A stretch of 64,000 nt of DNA, taken from CAYUIG01 sp964444685 (lineage in GTDB: Bacteria > Gemmatimonadota > Gemmatimonadetes > Longimicrobiales > RSA9). The position numbers were made by a program, and so were the translations under genes. The stretch covers positions 1 through 64,000 of the forward strand of contig CAYUIG010000008.1 of the NCBI GenBank assembly GCA_964444685.1, given 5' to 3'. This document shows, piece after piece, positions 1 to 9,001 of this stretch; within the stretch, counting starts at the first letter, position 1; every line of letters begins with the position of its first letter. A model generated the notes under the pieces. It worked only from the letters and a program-made list of their open reading frames with translations, was not told where the DNA came from and did not search any database.

Positions 1-13
1 ATCTTTATGACCG

Positions 14-96
14 GCCCGGGTGGCGAAACGGCAAACGCGACGGACTCAAAATCCGTTGCCCGAAAGGGCTTGTGGGTTCGAGTCCCACCCCGGGCA
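14..96 (+). tRNA. tRNA-Leu (anticodon CAA)
   Basis: The sequence folds as a class II tRNA. The acceptor arms GCCCGGG (14-20) and CCCGGGC (89-95) pair, with discriminator A96. The anticodon stem ACGGA/TCCGT (40-44, 52-56) encloses a loop with anticodon CAA at 47-49. A long variable arm TGCCC-GAAA-GGGCT (57-70) and a T arm with TTCGAGT follow. CAA plus the long variable arm identifies leucine. The 3' CCA is not encoded. A protein gene starts only six bases after the discriminator base. Confidence 0.96.
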
Positions 97-101
97 CTGC
101 C

Positions 102-1439
102 ATGCACCTGCGAGCGTATTCCTTTCTCGCGCTGCCCGTCGCGCTGACCCTCCTCGTTCCGGGCCGCATCGCCGCCCGGGATGACGAACTCGCCGCACAA
201 TCGCTACAGGATCCGATTGTACTGCACGGCCGCCTGATCGATGGTTCGGGCGCCCCGCCGCTCGAGGATGCGGTGGTCGTGATCCGCGGCGAGCGGATCG
301 ATTGCGTCGGTGCGCGCGGGACGTGTGCGGAACCCGCCGGCGCCCGGGTCATCGACGCGGGTGATGGCACCATTCTCCCGGGACTGATCGACCTGCACAC
401 GCACATTTACAGTCGCTCGACGCTGGCGATGTTCCCGGCCGCGGGTGTGACGGCCGTTCGCGAGCTGCACAACAGCTTCATCGTGCTCGGGACGCTGGAA
501 TCCGCACCGCCACCGCGGCCGCACATCGTGAAGGCCGGTCCCCTCATCGATGGCGAGCTGCGTTTGCCGGGTTCGCTGGTGGCGGCGACTCCGGAGCAGG
601 CGCGCGCTGCGGTGGACTCCGTCGTGCGGGGCGGTGCGGATTTCGTGAAGCTGTACAACGGCCTCTCGCCTGCGGCGTACCGCGCCGCCGCCGAGCGGGC
701 GGCGGAACTCGGCGTCGAGGCGACGACCGACCTCCTGAACTCCGAGGTCGATGCCCTCCAGGCGCTCGCATGGGGGGTGCGAGGTTTCGAACACGCTGCG
801 GGGTTCCTTGCCGCCTACATCCGCCTCGGCGGCGACACCACGCGCGCGGATCCGGATCCGGTCATCCTCGATTCGCTCGTCACGGCCGTGCTCGCGGCCA
901 ACGCCTACATCGTGCCCACGCTCATCATCCAGCGGCAGCTGGCCTCCCCAACCGAACCTTCCCTCCAGGGCGTGCCCCTGGCGGAGCGCGTCGACCCGTT
1001 CATCCGGGGATTCTGGCGGCGCTGGGCGGAGATCCCGCCGGAAACCCGCACGCGGTTCGCAAGGCACGCGCGCTTCAGTGCCGCGCTGGTGCTTCGGCTC
1101 GTCGCGCGCGGCGGGCGTGCCGGTGCAGGTACGGACGTGCCCAATCCGTTCGTTACGCCCGGCGGTGCGCTGCATCAGGAGCTGGAGCTGCTCGTCGAGG
1201 CCGGCCTCGCACCCGTACAAGCGATCCACGCCGCGACCGGCGCCGCGGCTTCGATCCTGAACCGCGACGACATCGGCACGATCGAGCCGGGTCACATCGC
1301 GGACATCATCATGGTCGACGGCAACCCCGCGACCGACATCCGCGCGACGCGGGGCCTGCGGCTCGTCATCCGGGAAGGCATCCCCTACACGATGGACACG
1401 CTTCTCGCGAGAACGCCTCCCGCAGGGCCGGGCCGCTAG
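102..1439 (+). CDS. secreted amidohydrolase family protein
   Basis: This is a 445-aa metal-dependent hydrolase of the amidohydrolase superfamily with an N-terminal signal peptide (about residues 1-25), so it probably acts in the periplasm. Family marks are DLHTH (H99, H101), the candidate carboxylated lysine in FVKLYNG (K183), FEH (H231) and GAGTD near the C-terminus. The ATG at 102 was chosen because it begins the signal peptide and avoids the upstream tRNA; no Shine-Dalgarno site is possible in front of it. One oddity: where the family usually has a metal-binding His after beta-strand 5, the sequence reads TTD (D210). The substrate cannot be told from sequence; imidazolonepropionase-like or prolidase-like enzymes are the nearest type. 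Confidence 0.85.
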   Translation: MHLRAYSFLALPVALTLLVPGRIAARDDELAAQSLQDPIVLHGRLIDGSGAPPLEDAVVVIRGERIDCVGARGTCAEPAGARVIDAGDGTILPGLIDLHTHIYSRSTLAMFPAAGVTAVRELHNSFIVLGTLESAPPPRPHIVKAGPLIDGELRLPGSLVAATPEQARAAVDSVVRGGADFVKLYNGLSPAAYRAAAERAAELGVEATTDLLNSEVDALQALAWGVRGFEHAAGFLAAYIRLGGDTTRADPDPVILDSLVTAVLAANAYIVPTLIIQRQLASPTEPSLQGVPLAERVDPFIRGFWRRWAEIPPETRTRFARHARFSAALVLRLVARGGRAGAGTDVPNPFVTPGGALHQELELLVEAGLAPVQAIHAATGAAASILNRDDIGTIEPGHIADIIMVDGNPATDIRATRGLRLVIREGIPYTMDTLLARTPPAGPGR

Positions 1440-1481
1440 TCCTACGTGGCCGGTCCGGGGCGCGTACTGCGCGCGAACTAG

Positions 1482-2633
1482 CTAGCTGCCCGCCGGCTCC
1501 AGCCGCACGATCGACGTAGGCAGACCGGTGCGGTCGTCGATCGCGAGGTAGATGAAGCCGTCGGGGCCCTGGCGCACGTCGCGGATGCGGCCGTACCCAC
1601 GCAGCATCGTCTCCTGCATCACGAAGCTCTGCCCGTCCATCTCGATCCGCGCGAGCTGCTGGCCGACCATCCCGCCGACGAAGATGCTGCCCTTCCACCG
1701 CGGGAACGCATCGCCGGTGTAGCGCAGCAGGCCGGACGTGGCGATGGACGGGACCCAGAAGCGCACGGGTTCCTCCATGCCTTCGCGACGCGTGGTCTCG
1801 TGAATCGGAGCGCCCGCTCCGTAGTTCACGCCGTGGCCGATCACCGGCCAGCCGTAGTTGAGACCCGGGCGGATGAGGTTCAGCTCATCGCCGCCCTGCG
1901 GGCCGTGCTCGACCGCCCAGACGTCGCCGGTCTCGTGATCGATGAAGAGTCCCTGCGGATTGCGATGGCCGTAGCTCCAGATGGATGGCTCGGCGTCCCC
2001 TCGCCCGACGAACGGATTGTCCTGCGGGATGCCGCCGTCCTCGAGGATGCGGTTGATCGTGCCGTGATGGTTCGACAGGTCCTGCGCCGGGTGCGCCATG
2101 AGATCGCCGCGCGGTGGGGCTTGCCGGTCACCGACGGTGATGAACAGGTGGCCCTGGCCGTCGAATGCGAGCCGCGAACCGTAGTGGCCGCCGCCGCGTG
2201 AATCGGCCACGAAGAGTTCCTCGAGGTTCGTGAGCCGGTCATTCTCGAAGCGCGCGCGCGCCACGGCGGTCGTTGCACCATCCTCACCGGGGATCGGCTT
2301 CGAGAAGCTCATGTAGAGGAGCCGGTTGTTCGCGAAGTCGGGATGCGGCACGACATCCAGCAGGCCGCCCTGCCCGCGCGCGAACACCGCAGGTACGCCG
2401 GGCACGCTGTCGGGAAGCAGCCGCCCGTTGCGAATGATGCGCAGCCGGCCGGGACGCTCCGTCACGAGCATGTCGCCGTTCGGCAGGAACGCGATGGACC
2501 ACGGGTTCACCAGCCCCGCCGCCACCTCGACGACGCGGAAGTCGTGATGGATCGAGGGGCGCACGTCCTGCGCCCCCGCGCCGTTCGCCAGCACGAGTGC
2601 GCATGCGGTTCCGATCAGACCCGTTCGCTTCAT
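1482..2633 (-). CDS. PQQ-dependent sugar dehydrogenase (soluble aldose / glucose-sorbosone dehydrogenase family)
   Basis: This 383-aa six-bladed beta-propeller oxidoreductase resembles YliI/Asd. It starts with a signal peptide ending near GAGAQ, so it acts in the periplasm, oxidising aldose sugars with pyrroloquinoline quinone. Recognisable stretches are GLVNPWSIAFLPNGDMLVTE at the first blade, GGGHYGSRLAF and LFITVGDR, then SYGHRNPQGL and WAVEHGPQGGDELN, all typical of the family. The ATG at 2633 has GGGAGAG just upstream and begins the signal sequence, so the longer in-frame extension was discarded. It converges with the amidohydrolase gene and looks monocistronic. No PQQ synthesis genes are present in the window. 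Confidence 0.9.
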   Translation of the reverse strand: MKRTGLIGTACALVLANGAGAQDVRPSIHHDFRVVEVAAGLVNPWSIAFLPNGDMLVTERPGRLRIIRNGRLLPDSVPGVPAVFARGQGGLLDVVPHPDFANNRLLYMSFSKPIPGEDGATTAVARARFENDRLTNLEELFVADSRGGGHYGSRLAFDGQGHLFITVGDRQAPPRGDLMAHPAQDLSNHHGTINRILEDGGIPQDNPFVGRGDAEPSIWSYGHRNPQGLFIDHETGDVWAVEHGPQGGDELNLIRPGLNYGWPVIGHGVNYGAGAPIHETTRREGMEEPVRFWVPSIATSGLLRYTGDAFPRWKGSIFVGGMVGQQLARIEMDGQSFVMQETMLRGYGRIRDVRQGPDGFIYLAIDDRTGLPTSIVRLEPAGS

Positions 2634-2793
2634 CGCAGCTCTCTCCCTTGTGGCGGGCATCCGCTTTCGCGGGAAACTACCCGCCGCGACGCGCCTCCCG
2701 CAAACGTGGTGATCGGCCGTTCTCCGGCGCTCACCCGGGACTGCCGGTGCCGGCCCCTATACGCTTGCCCGGCAATCGTTTAGATTCCGTGCC

Positions 2794-3996
2794 GTGAGAT
2801 TCGATCCAACACCCGTGCGGCGTTCCGCATGGCTTGCCGCCGCGCTCCTCGCGGCCGCGTGCACGGACGATCCCTCGGCACCGTCCGCGCCGCGACCGGC
2901 CAGCATGGAGTCGCGCGTCACGGCGGCGCAGAGCGCGGCGCCGGGGCAGCCAGTGGCGGAGCCACCGTCGGTGCGCGTGCTCGACGAGACCGGTGCGCCC
3001 GCGGTCGGGGTCGAGGTGCGATTCGAGGTCGTGGCGGGCGGCGGCGACGTCGCCAGTCCGGTGGACACGACGGATGCGGCGGGGATCGCCACGGCCGGTG
3101 GCTGGACGCTGGGTGCGAACCCGGGGTCGAACGAGGTGGTCGCGAACGCGGCGTCGCTGCCGTCCGTCCGGTTCGAGGCGGTGGCGGTGGCGATGGCGGC
3201 GTCGTACACGATCGAGGTGCGCTACCTCGTGCCGGTGAGCGGCCGCCAGGCGCAGGCCGTCGAGGATGCGGTGGACCGCTGGCAGTCGGCGATCCGGGCC
3301 GACCTGACCGACGTGCCCGTGAGCGTGGAAGCGGGCGCGTGTTTCTCCAGCTCGCCGCTGCTGAGCGAGGTCGTGGACGACCTGCTGATCTACGTCGAGT
3401 TCGTGGACATCGACGGGGTGGGCGGCATCCTCGGCCAGGCGGGCCCCTGCTTCATCCGTACGGGCAGTGCCCTGCCGATCGTCGGCCACGTGAAGCTGGA
3501 CCGGGCGGATCTGCTGATGATGGAGACGAAGGGCACGATCGACGACGTTGTGCTCCACGAGATCGGCCACGTGCTCGGGATCGGCACGCTCTGGGGAATG
3601 AAGAACCTGACGCTCGGCGTCGGCGGCACGGATCCGCGCTTCACCGGCGCCGACGCGGCGCTGGCGTACGGTGCGCTGGGCGGCGCCGAGCCCGACGTGC
3701 CGATTGAAAACACGGGCGGTGCCGGAACCCGCGACGCGCACTGGCGCGAGAGCACTTTCGGCAGCGAGCTGATGACCGGGTTCATCGGGTCGACGCCGAA
3801 CCCGCTGAGCGCGATGACGATCGGATCCCTGACGGATCTCGGCTACGGCGTCGACGGCGCGGTCGCGGCAGACTACACGCTGGGCATGGTTCGCAGTGCC
3901 GCGCGGCAGGATGGCATCGACCTCGGCCGGGCGGAGCGCGTGAAGGGTCCGCGCTTCGAGATCGATCCTGCGGGCCGGAAGTTCCGATACCATTGA
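2794..3996 (+). CDS. leishmanolysin-like (M8) metallopeptidase lipoprotein with Ig-like domain
   Basis: This is a 400-aa exported protein. The signal sequence ends at a lipobox-like LAAAC (C23). Residues about 60-130 form a Big_1-type bacterial Ig-like domain (DETGAPAVGVEVRFEV ... TDAAGIAT). The catalytic part carries the metzincin zinc site HEIGHVLGIGTLW (H255, H259), a later candidate zinc His in DAHWRE, and a Met-turn-like SELMTGF. This layout matches bacterial M8/leishmanolysin-like proteases that act on surface or extracellular proteins. The start is GTG; no better ATG precedes the signal peptide. The gene is followed by a strong hairpin and faces a convergent lipoprotein gene. The protease assignment is firm; the substrate is unknown. 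Confidence 0.85.
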   Translation: MRFDPTPVRRSAWLAAALLAAACTDDPSAPSAPRPASMESRVTAAQSAAPGQPVAEPPSVRVLDETGAPAVGVEVRFEVVAGGGDVASPVDTTDAAGIATAGGWTLGANPGSNEVVANAASLPSVRFEAVAVAMAASYTIEVRYLVPVSGRQAQAVEDAVDRWQSAIRADLTDVPVSVEAGACFSSSPLLSEVVDDLLIYVEFVDIDGVGGILGQAGPCFIRTGSALPIVGHVKLDRADLLMMETKGTIDDVVLHEIGHVLGIGTLWGMKNLTLGVGGTDPRFTGADAALAYGALGGAEPDVPIENTGGAGTRDAHWRESTFGSELMTGFIGSTPNPLSAMTIGSLTDLGYGVDGAVAADYTLGMVRSAARQDGIDLGRAERVKGPRFEIDPAGRKFRYH

Positions 3997-4001
3997 GCAG
4001 C

Positions 4002-4031
4002 GGGCGGGCGCGGAGATATCCGCGCCCGCCC
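4002..4031. terminator. bidirectional hairpin between convergent genes
   Basis: A perfect 12-bp stem GGGCGGGCGCGG / CCGCGCCCGCCC (4002-4013 with 4020-4031) encloses a 6-nt loop. It lies in the 40-nt gap between two convergent stop codons. There is no U-tract, so it may work as a Rho-assisted or mRNA-stabilising hairpin rather than a classic intrinsic terminator. Confidence 0.6.
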
Positions 4032-4036
4032 CGCGC

Positions 4037-6490
4037 TCAGAAGGTCGCGATCACCCTGGACTGGCTGAACCGACCCTGGTAGTAGCTCACCGCGTCCGAG
4101 CAATCGGCCGTCTGCCCCGCCGGCGCGCCCCGGTTGAACCCCGCCAGAACCCGGAAGTGGTCGCCTGCTCGAGCGACCGAGCCGGCAATCACGATGGTCA
4201 CGGGGTCGTGATTGCCCGAACTCACGTGCGGACTGCCGTCATCGAGATACTCGAGCCGGTAGCCCGCCGCCCCGTCGACGTGAGCCCACTCGATGGCCGG
4301 ACGGACATGGCAGCTTCCGCTCGGGCCGTAATACGTCGCGAAGCTGAAGCTCGAGGCCGTCTCGACGTCCTTCGGCGACACGCTGACCGTGCCGGTCGCG
4401 CTGCCGAGCGGTGTCATGGTCTCGTCGAACACTTCGACGCGGATCCAGTCATCGCCATCGGCACCGGCGTTGGCGTGGTATGTGACGACATCGAATCCGG
4501 TCAGCGTACCCGCGGTCGGGAACAGCGAGCCGTAGTTGCCGGACGTCGTCCAGATGAAGAACAGCGCCGCGCCCTGGTATGGCGGATTCAGCTGGGCACT
4601 GATCTGCACGGCATCACTCGCGAACACGTGTGCGGGGTCCGGCGTCAGTGAGATCTGATAGTTGATCGTCGGGCCCTCGATCGGCACGGTCGCGGTCCCG
4701 ATCACGTCGTTCGTGCCGGTGTCGTCGTTGAAGATGCTCACCTCGACCGTCACATGGTCGAGCGTGCCGTGCGGCAGCTGGGGCGCATTCGCGATGTACT
4801 GCACGGTCGGCTCGCTCGTGATGATCACCGGGCCCTGATCGCCGAGGTCGTTCGTGATGTTGCCGTACTGTGTCGTCGTGCTGAACCGGTAGGTGAACGG
4901 CTCGTCGGGGTGCCCGTCGACCGAGGCCGTGAGCGTGACCGACCGCTGATTCGCCGTCACCTCGGCGGGGTTCGGGGTCATGCCGACGCGCGGCATGCGC
5001 ACCTCGATCTCCCACGAGTCCGCCCATGCACTGCTCTGGAGGTCGTGGATGACCGCGGCGATGTCGGTGATGTCGAGCACGGCCGTGAGGATGCTCATGA
5101 TGAGCCCGGCGCTGGCACGCGCCTGGAGCCGCCGGTCGATGTCGGCGAAGTCCGCCTGGAGCCGCTGCGCTTCGTCCATGTGGGATTCGACGATGCCGAG
5201 CAGGTCGAGACGGTACGGGTTGTTGGATGTCACCCCCTGTTGCATCAAGCGGATCCCTTCACGGTACTCGGGTCCGCGCCGCAGGATGTGACGGAGTGCC
5301 TGTCCCTGCTGGGCGTCGATGGCCGCGCGCCACTGCGCTGCCACCTGGCTGCGCGCGGTGTTCGCGAGCGCCGTGAAGCCGCCGAACATGAAGGTCTCGA
5401 ACACCGGCCATGCGATGGTCTCAACGAACGTATCCAGCGCGAGATCCGACATCGTCGACTCCCAGCCCGCCACGACGGAACCGGGGAAGCGCGGGTCGGA
5501 CAGAATCGGCACCGGCGAGACGAAATCGAGCGACGGCCCGATCAACACTGCCTCGAAGAACGTGGCGACGGCGTCGGGCTGCATTGGAAGCTGGACAGGG
5601 CCGGCGGTCTCGACCGCGAACGGCGAGCTGCCGTCGATGATGCTGCTGAGCGAGCTGAAGATCCCGAGACGCGTCGTGGCCGGAATGTCGAGCGGCGAGC
5701 CGATCGGCTGCGGCGTGACGTCGTGGCGCTGGCCGGACGCATCCTCGTATCCAGTCTGATAGAACAGCAGGCGCGTGCGCCGGCGGAAAGAATTCTGTGC
5801 GATGACTCCGCCGCCGTTCGGATTCTGCAGCAGCTCCACGCCGCTTTGCTGCGCCGCGGGCTGTACGAGCATCGTCGCGAACGCGCCGCCGCCGCCCGGC
5901 ACTGCCGCAGTCGCGTACGTCCTGTGCTCCGCGCGCGAAGCCGAAAGGATGTCGTCGCGCGCGGCGAGCACCGCGGCGAGGAGCGCATCGGAGCCATTGG
6001 CCAGCGCGACCGGATCCGCCGTGAGTGCCTGCGAAACGGCGTTCTCGATCTGCGCCACCTCCGGCGCAGCGGCAATCAGATCGAGCACCTGCTTCTGGTT
6101 CTCGGGCGGGAGCATGAACGCGCCGAGCGCGTAGTACAGCAGCGCGCGTGCGGTGCTGCGCGGCGAGATCTCGACGGCCGTGCCCGCTTCGTTGATGAAG
6201 CCGATGAGCACGAGCTCGCCGGCCGCGGTGACCACGTCGACCTGCGTCGCACCGGTTCCGATGCGTTCGACGGCGAACCGGCCATCCGCGAGGATCGGCC
6301 GCTCGCCCGCCGCGCTCACGACGTGCAGTGTGGATGGATCGAGAGTGAATCCGGCCGGCAGCGTCAGGCTGCCCTGGATGCCCGGGCCGAGCTCTTCCTC
6401 GGGCTCCTGTTCGCTCGGTGAGGTCGAATCGGATCCACACGCGGTGAGGACCAGCAAGGCGATGAGGCTCGGGATCGTGCACCGGGTCAT
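4037..6490 (-). CDS. large Ig-like domain lipoprotein of unknown function
   Basis: This is an 817-aa lipoprotein: signal sequence with lipobox LTAC (C18), followed by an acidic, Ser/Glu-rich linker. The middle (about 100-480) is largely helical and matches no family I can name. The C-terminal third has two related beta-sandwich modules beginning with TPNPAEV and TPDPAHV, which look like bacterial Ig/PKD-type repeats, and then a fibronectin-III-like segment (WAHVDGAAGYRLEYLDDG). The ATG at 6490 has GGGAG about eight bases upstream and gives the lipoprotein signal. It is likely anchored to the outer membrane and involved in surface binding, but no enzymatic motif is visible. Confidence 0.75.
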   Translation of the reverse strand: MTRCTIPSLIALLVLTACGSDSTSPSEQEPEEELGPGIQGSLTLPAGFTLDPSTLHVVSAAGERPILADGRFAVERIGTGATQVDVVTAAGELVLIGFINEAGTAVEISPRSTARALLYYALGAFMLPPENQKQVLDLIAAAPEVAQIENAVSQALTADPVALANGSDALLAAVLAARDDILSASRAEHRTYATAAVPGGGGAFATMLVQPAAQQSGVELLQNPNGGGVIAQNSFRRRTRLLFYQTGYEDASGQRHDVTPQPIGSPLDIPATTRLGIFSSLSSIIDGSSPFAVETAGPVQLPMQPDAVATFFEAVLIGPSLDFVSPVPILSDPRFPGSVVAGWESTMSDLALDTFVETIAWPVFETFMFGGFTALANTARSQVAAQWRAAIDAQQGQALRHILRRGPEYREGIRLMQQGVTSNNPYRLDLLGIVESHMDEAQRLQADFADIDRRLQARASAGLIMSILTAVLDITDIAAVIHDLQSSAWADSWEIEVRMPRVGMTPNPAEVTANQRSVTLTASVDGHPDEPFTYRFSTTTQYGNITNDLGDQGPVIITSEPTVQYIANAPQLPHGTLDHVTVEVSIFNDDTGTNDVIGTATVPIEGPTINYQISLTPDPAHVFASDAVQISAQLNPPYQGAALFFIWTTSGNYGSLFPTAGTLTGFDVVTYHANAGADGDDWIRVEVFDETMTPLGSATGTVSVSPKDVETASSFSFATYYGPSGSCHVRPAIEWAHVDGAAGYRLEYLDDGSPHVSSGNHDPVTIVIAGSVARAGDHFRVLAGFNRGAPAGQTADCSDAVSYYQGRFSQSRVIATF

Positions 6491-6638
6491 CGTCGACTCC
6501 CTGTCGTGGTTCGCGCTTTGAGGCAACACTCCCCCCAAAGGGGACAGCGCGAAAACGACGGCTCGCGGTCAACGGCCCGCTGGCGCGATCGCGATGCGCG
6601 CCCTAAGCTCCTGATATGTCAGGGATGTACACGTTTCG

Positions 6639-7268
6639 ATGAGCCCACGCCCACGTGCGCGCGGCTGTGCCCGCGCGCTGATCGTCTTCCTCCTTGCGAT
6701 CGTGCTCCTCGTGCTGCTGCGCGCGCCGCTGCTGCGGGCCGTCGGCGGCTTCCTCGAGGTGTCGGATGAAATCGAACCCGCCGATGTGATTCTGATGCTG
6801 CCGGGGGACCTCGAGGCGCGGCCGCAGCGCGTAGCCGAGTTGTACCACGGCGGGCTGGCTCCGATGGTGGCGATCGTACGCCCCGAGGACCGCGTGCCTC
6901 AGCGCGTCGCGGCCGTGCCCAATGAAGCGGATCTCGCACGCACGGTCCTCGTGCGCTTCGGCTTGCCGGACAGCGCGATCGTCATCATTGCCGAAGGTGG
7001 CCCTTCCACGAGCACGCGCGATGATGCACGCATCTTCGCGATGTGGGCGGCGCAGCAGGGGATCGACGGCGCGATCGTCGTGACCAGCGCGTTCCACATG
7101 CGCCGCGCGCGCTGGCTCCTGCGGCGCGCGCTACCCGACTCCGTTCGCCTGATGATGGCGCCGGCGCAGCACGACAACTTCGGCGCATCCAACTGGTGGC
7201 ACTCCGAGGAAGGGCTCCTCGCCTATATCACCGAGTACCTCAAGCTGGTGCACAACCGGCTGAACTGA
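6639..7268 (+). CDS. DUF218 / YdcF-ElyC-SanA family membrane-anchored protein
   Basis: This 209-aa protein has one N-terminal transmembrane helix (about residues 14-35) and an extracytoplasmic DUF218 domain. Typical elements are the strand ADVILMLPG, a central EGGPSTSTRDDA segment and VTSAFHMRRA near the end. Family members such as SanA and ElyC act in envelope integrity and undecaprenyl-lipid or peptidoglycan metabolism in Enterobacteria; transfer of that role here is inference. The gene stands alone between a divergent lipoprotein gene and a convergent DUF885 gene. Confidence 0.85.
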   Translation: MSPRPRARGCARALIVFLLAIVLLVLLRAPLLRAVGGFLEVSDEIEPADVILMLPGDLEARPQRVAELYHGGLAPMVAIVRPEDRVPQRVAAVPNEADLARTVLVRFGLPDSAIVIIAEGGPSTSTRDDARIFAMWAAQQGIDGAIVVTSAFHMRRARWLLRRALPDSVRLMMAPAQHDNFGASNWWHSEEGLLAYITEYLKLVHNRLN

Positions 7269-7283
7269 TCGACCGCTTCAGCC

Positions 7284-8972
7284 TCAGAAGCGCCAGTTGG
7301 CCCGGTAGTCCCGCGGCAACCGCTCGCCGAGCAGCCGCGCACGCACCATCTCGATCGGAATCGGCCCGCGGCGCAGGATCGCGTCGTGGAACTCGCGGTC
7401 CGTCATCCGGCCCGAGCCGACCAGCTCCTGATGCAATGCACGGATCTGGAGCCCGCCCAGCATGTACGCGGCCTGGTAGAGCGGCGGATAGGTGCCGAGG
7501 AACGAGCGACGGACTTCGGCCTCCGCATTCGCGCGCTCGTGACCCACGCGGTTCACCAGCAGATCGATGGCCTGCTCAGGCGTCATCGTGCCGAGGTGGA
7601 ATCCCAGCGAGAAGAGGATCCGCGCGGCGCGGTGCGACCGCCAGAACAGCATCCCGACCTTCTCCTCGGGCGTCTGCGGGAAGCCGAGGTCCCAGAGGAG
7701 CATCTCCCAGTACAACGCCCAGCCCTCGGTCCAGAACGGCGTGCGGAAGAGCTGACGGTGTGCGTTGTAACGCGCGCTCATGAAGCCCTGGAGGTGATGC
7801 CCCGGGATCAGCTCGTGGTGCACCGTGGCCCGCGAAAAGTACGGGTTGTTCCCGCGCATGCTCATCAGCTTCTCGTCGTGCGTCATCTCGTGTGTCGGAT
7901 ACGACACCTGTATGGTCTCGCCGCCGAGGAAGAACGGGCTCACGCGCTGGCGCTCCGGCGACAGCATCTCGATCCGCCAGATCTCCTTGGCCAGCTCGGG
8001 CACGGTCACCAGTCCGCGCGACTCGACGTACTCGATGGCTTCGTAGGCGAGGTCGCGGACCATCATGGGCTGATCGCCGGGCGGCACGAACGTGCGCTTC
8101 ACCTTCTCGAGCGCGCCGCGCCAGTCGTCGCCGAAGCCCATCTCACGCGCGGCCTTGCGCATCTCCGCCTCGCACCACGCGAACTCGCGCTCCGCGATCT
8201 CGAACAGCTCCTGCGGCGTGTACGCGATCATCTCGTGCACGAGGTCTGCCTTCAGCCCGGCGGCGCCGATCGGATCGCCGATGATCGGGTCCTGGCCTTC
8301 GCGGATGCCGACGATGTCGCGCCGGATCATCTGCGCGTAGGACTCGAGCGCCGCATCCACCTTTCCGTACGGCTCGGCCGACCACCAGGTGAAGAGCGGA
8401 TCGTATCCTTCGTAGAACCGATACCAGCGACCCAGTACGCCGCGCAGCTCGCCGAGCGTGGAAGCCGCCCTGAAGGCCACGGTTCGCGGCACCTGAACAC
8501 TCGTTGCGCCGGCGCGTGCGGACTCGATCGCCTGGAGCAGGGCGGCGAGGGTGTCCGCCGCGGCGCGCGCGTCCACGGGCTCGCGCCGGCGTCGGATGTC
8601 GTGCAGCCGCGTGATTGTCCCCGCGAATGGTACCAACGCACCCATCTCGGCGAGCTGCGATTGCTCGCGCTCGAGCAGGCCGAGCTGATAGCCGATCTCG
8701 TTGTCGAGCAGCAGCCAGTCGATGCGCTCCTCGACGCCGAGCGCGTCGTAGTCGAGCGCGTGCAGCTCCTTGCGCCAGTCCTCGTGGAAGGAGCGGAGCC
8801 GTTCACGCCGCTCGACCGACCAGGGCGCATCGTAGCGCCGCAGCAGCGCCGAGCGGTCGTCGCGGTAGCGTTCGACGAAGTCGCGCAGCTCGCTGGTGGT
8901 CGCGGACGGTGCCTGCTGCGCGGCCGCGGGGGCCGCGAGCGCGAGGAGCAGCATCGCGATGAACATGGGCAT
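7284..8972 (-). CDS. secreted DUF885 family protein
   Basis: This 562-aa protein has a signal peptide ending near AAPAAAQQ. The DUF885 domain fills the rest. Its metallopeptidase-like signature HELIPGHHLQ lies in the second half, followed by PFWTEGWALYWEMLLWDLGF, both hallmark stretches of the family. DUF885 proteins are predicted zinc-dependent hydrolases of the periplasm; substrates are mostly unknown. The ATG at 8972 has a TCCGGAG ribosome site six bases upstream, so the longer N-terminus was rejected. A small lipoprotein gene lies upstream on the same strand, 29 bases away, and could be co-transcribed. Confidence 0.88.
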   Translation of the reverse strand: MPMFIAMLLLALAAPAAAQQAPSATTSELRDFVERYRDDRSALLRRYDAPWSVERRERLRSFHEDWRKELHALDYDALGVEERIDWLLLDNEIGYQLGLLEREQSQLAEMGALVPFAGTITRLHDIRRRREPVDARAAADTLAALLQAIESARAGATSVQVPRTVAFRAASTLGELRGVLGRWYRFYEGYDPLFTWWSAEPYGKVDAALESYAQMIRRDIVGIREGQDPIIGDPIGAAGLKADLVHEMIAYTPQELFEIAEREFAWCEAEMRKAAREMGFGDDWRGALEKVKRTFVPPGDQPMMVRDLAYEAIEYVESRGLVTVPELAKEIWRIEMLSPERQRVSPFFLGGETIQVSYPTHEMTHDEKLMSMRGNNPYFSRATVHHELIPGHHLQGFMSARYNAHRQLFRTPFWTEGWALYWEMLLWDLGFPQTPEEKVGMLFWRSHRAARILFSLGFHLGTMTPEQAIDLLVNRVGHERANAEAEVRRSFLGTYPPLYQAAYMLGGLQIRALHQELVGSGRMTDREFHDAILRRGPIPIEMVRARLLGERLPRDYRANWRF

Positions 8973-9001
8973 GATCGGCTCCGGAAAAGAATGGAAACGG
9001 A

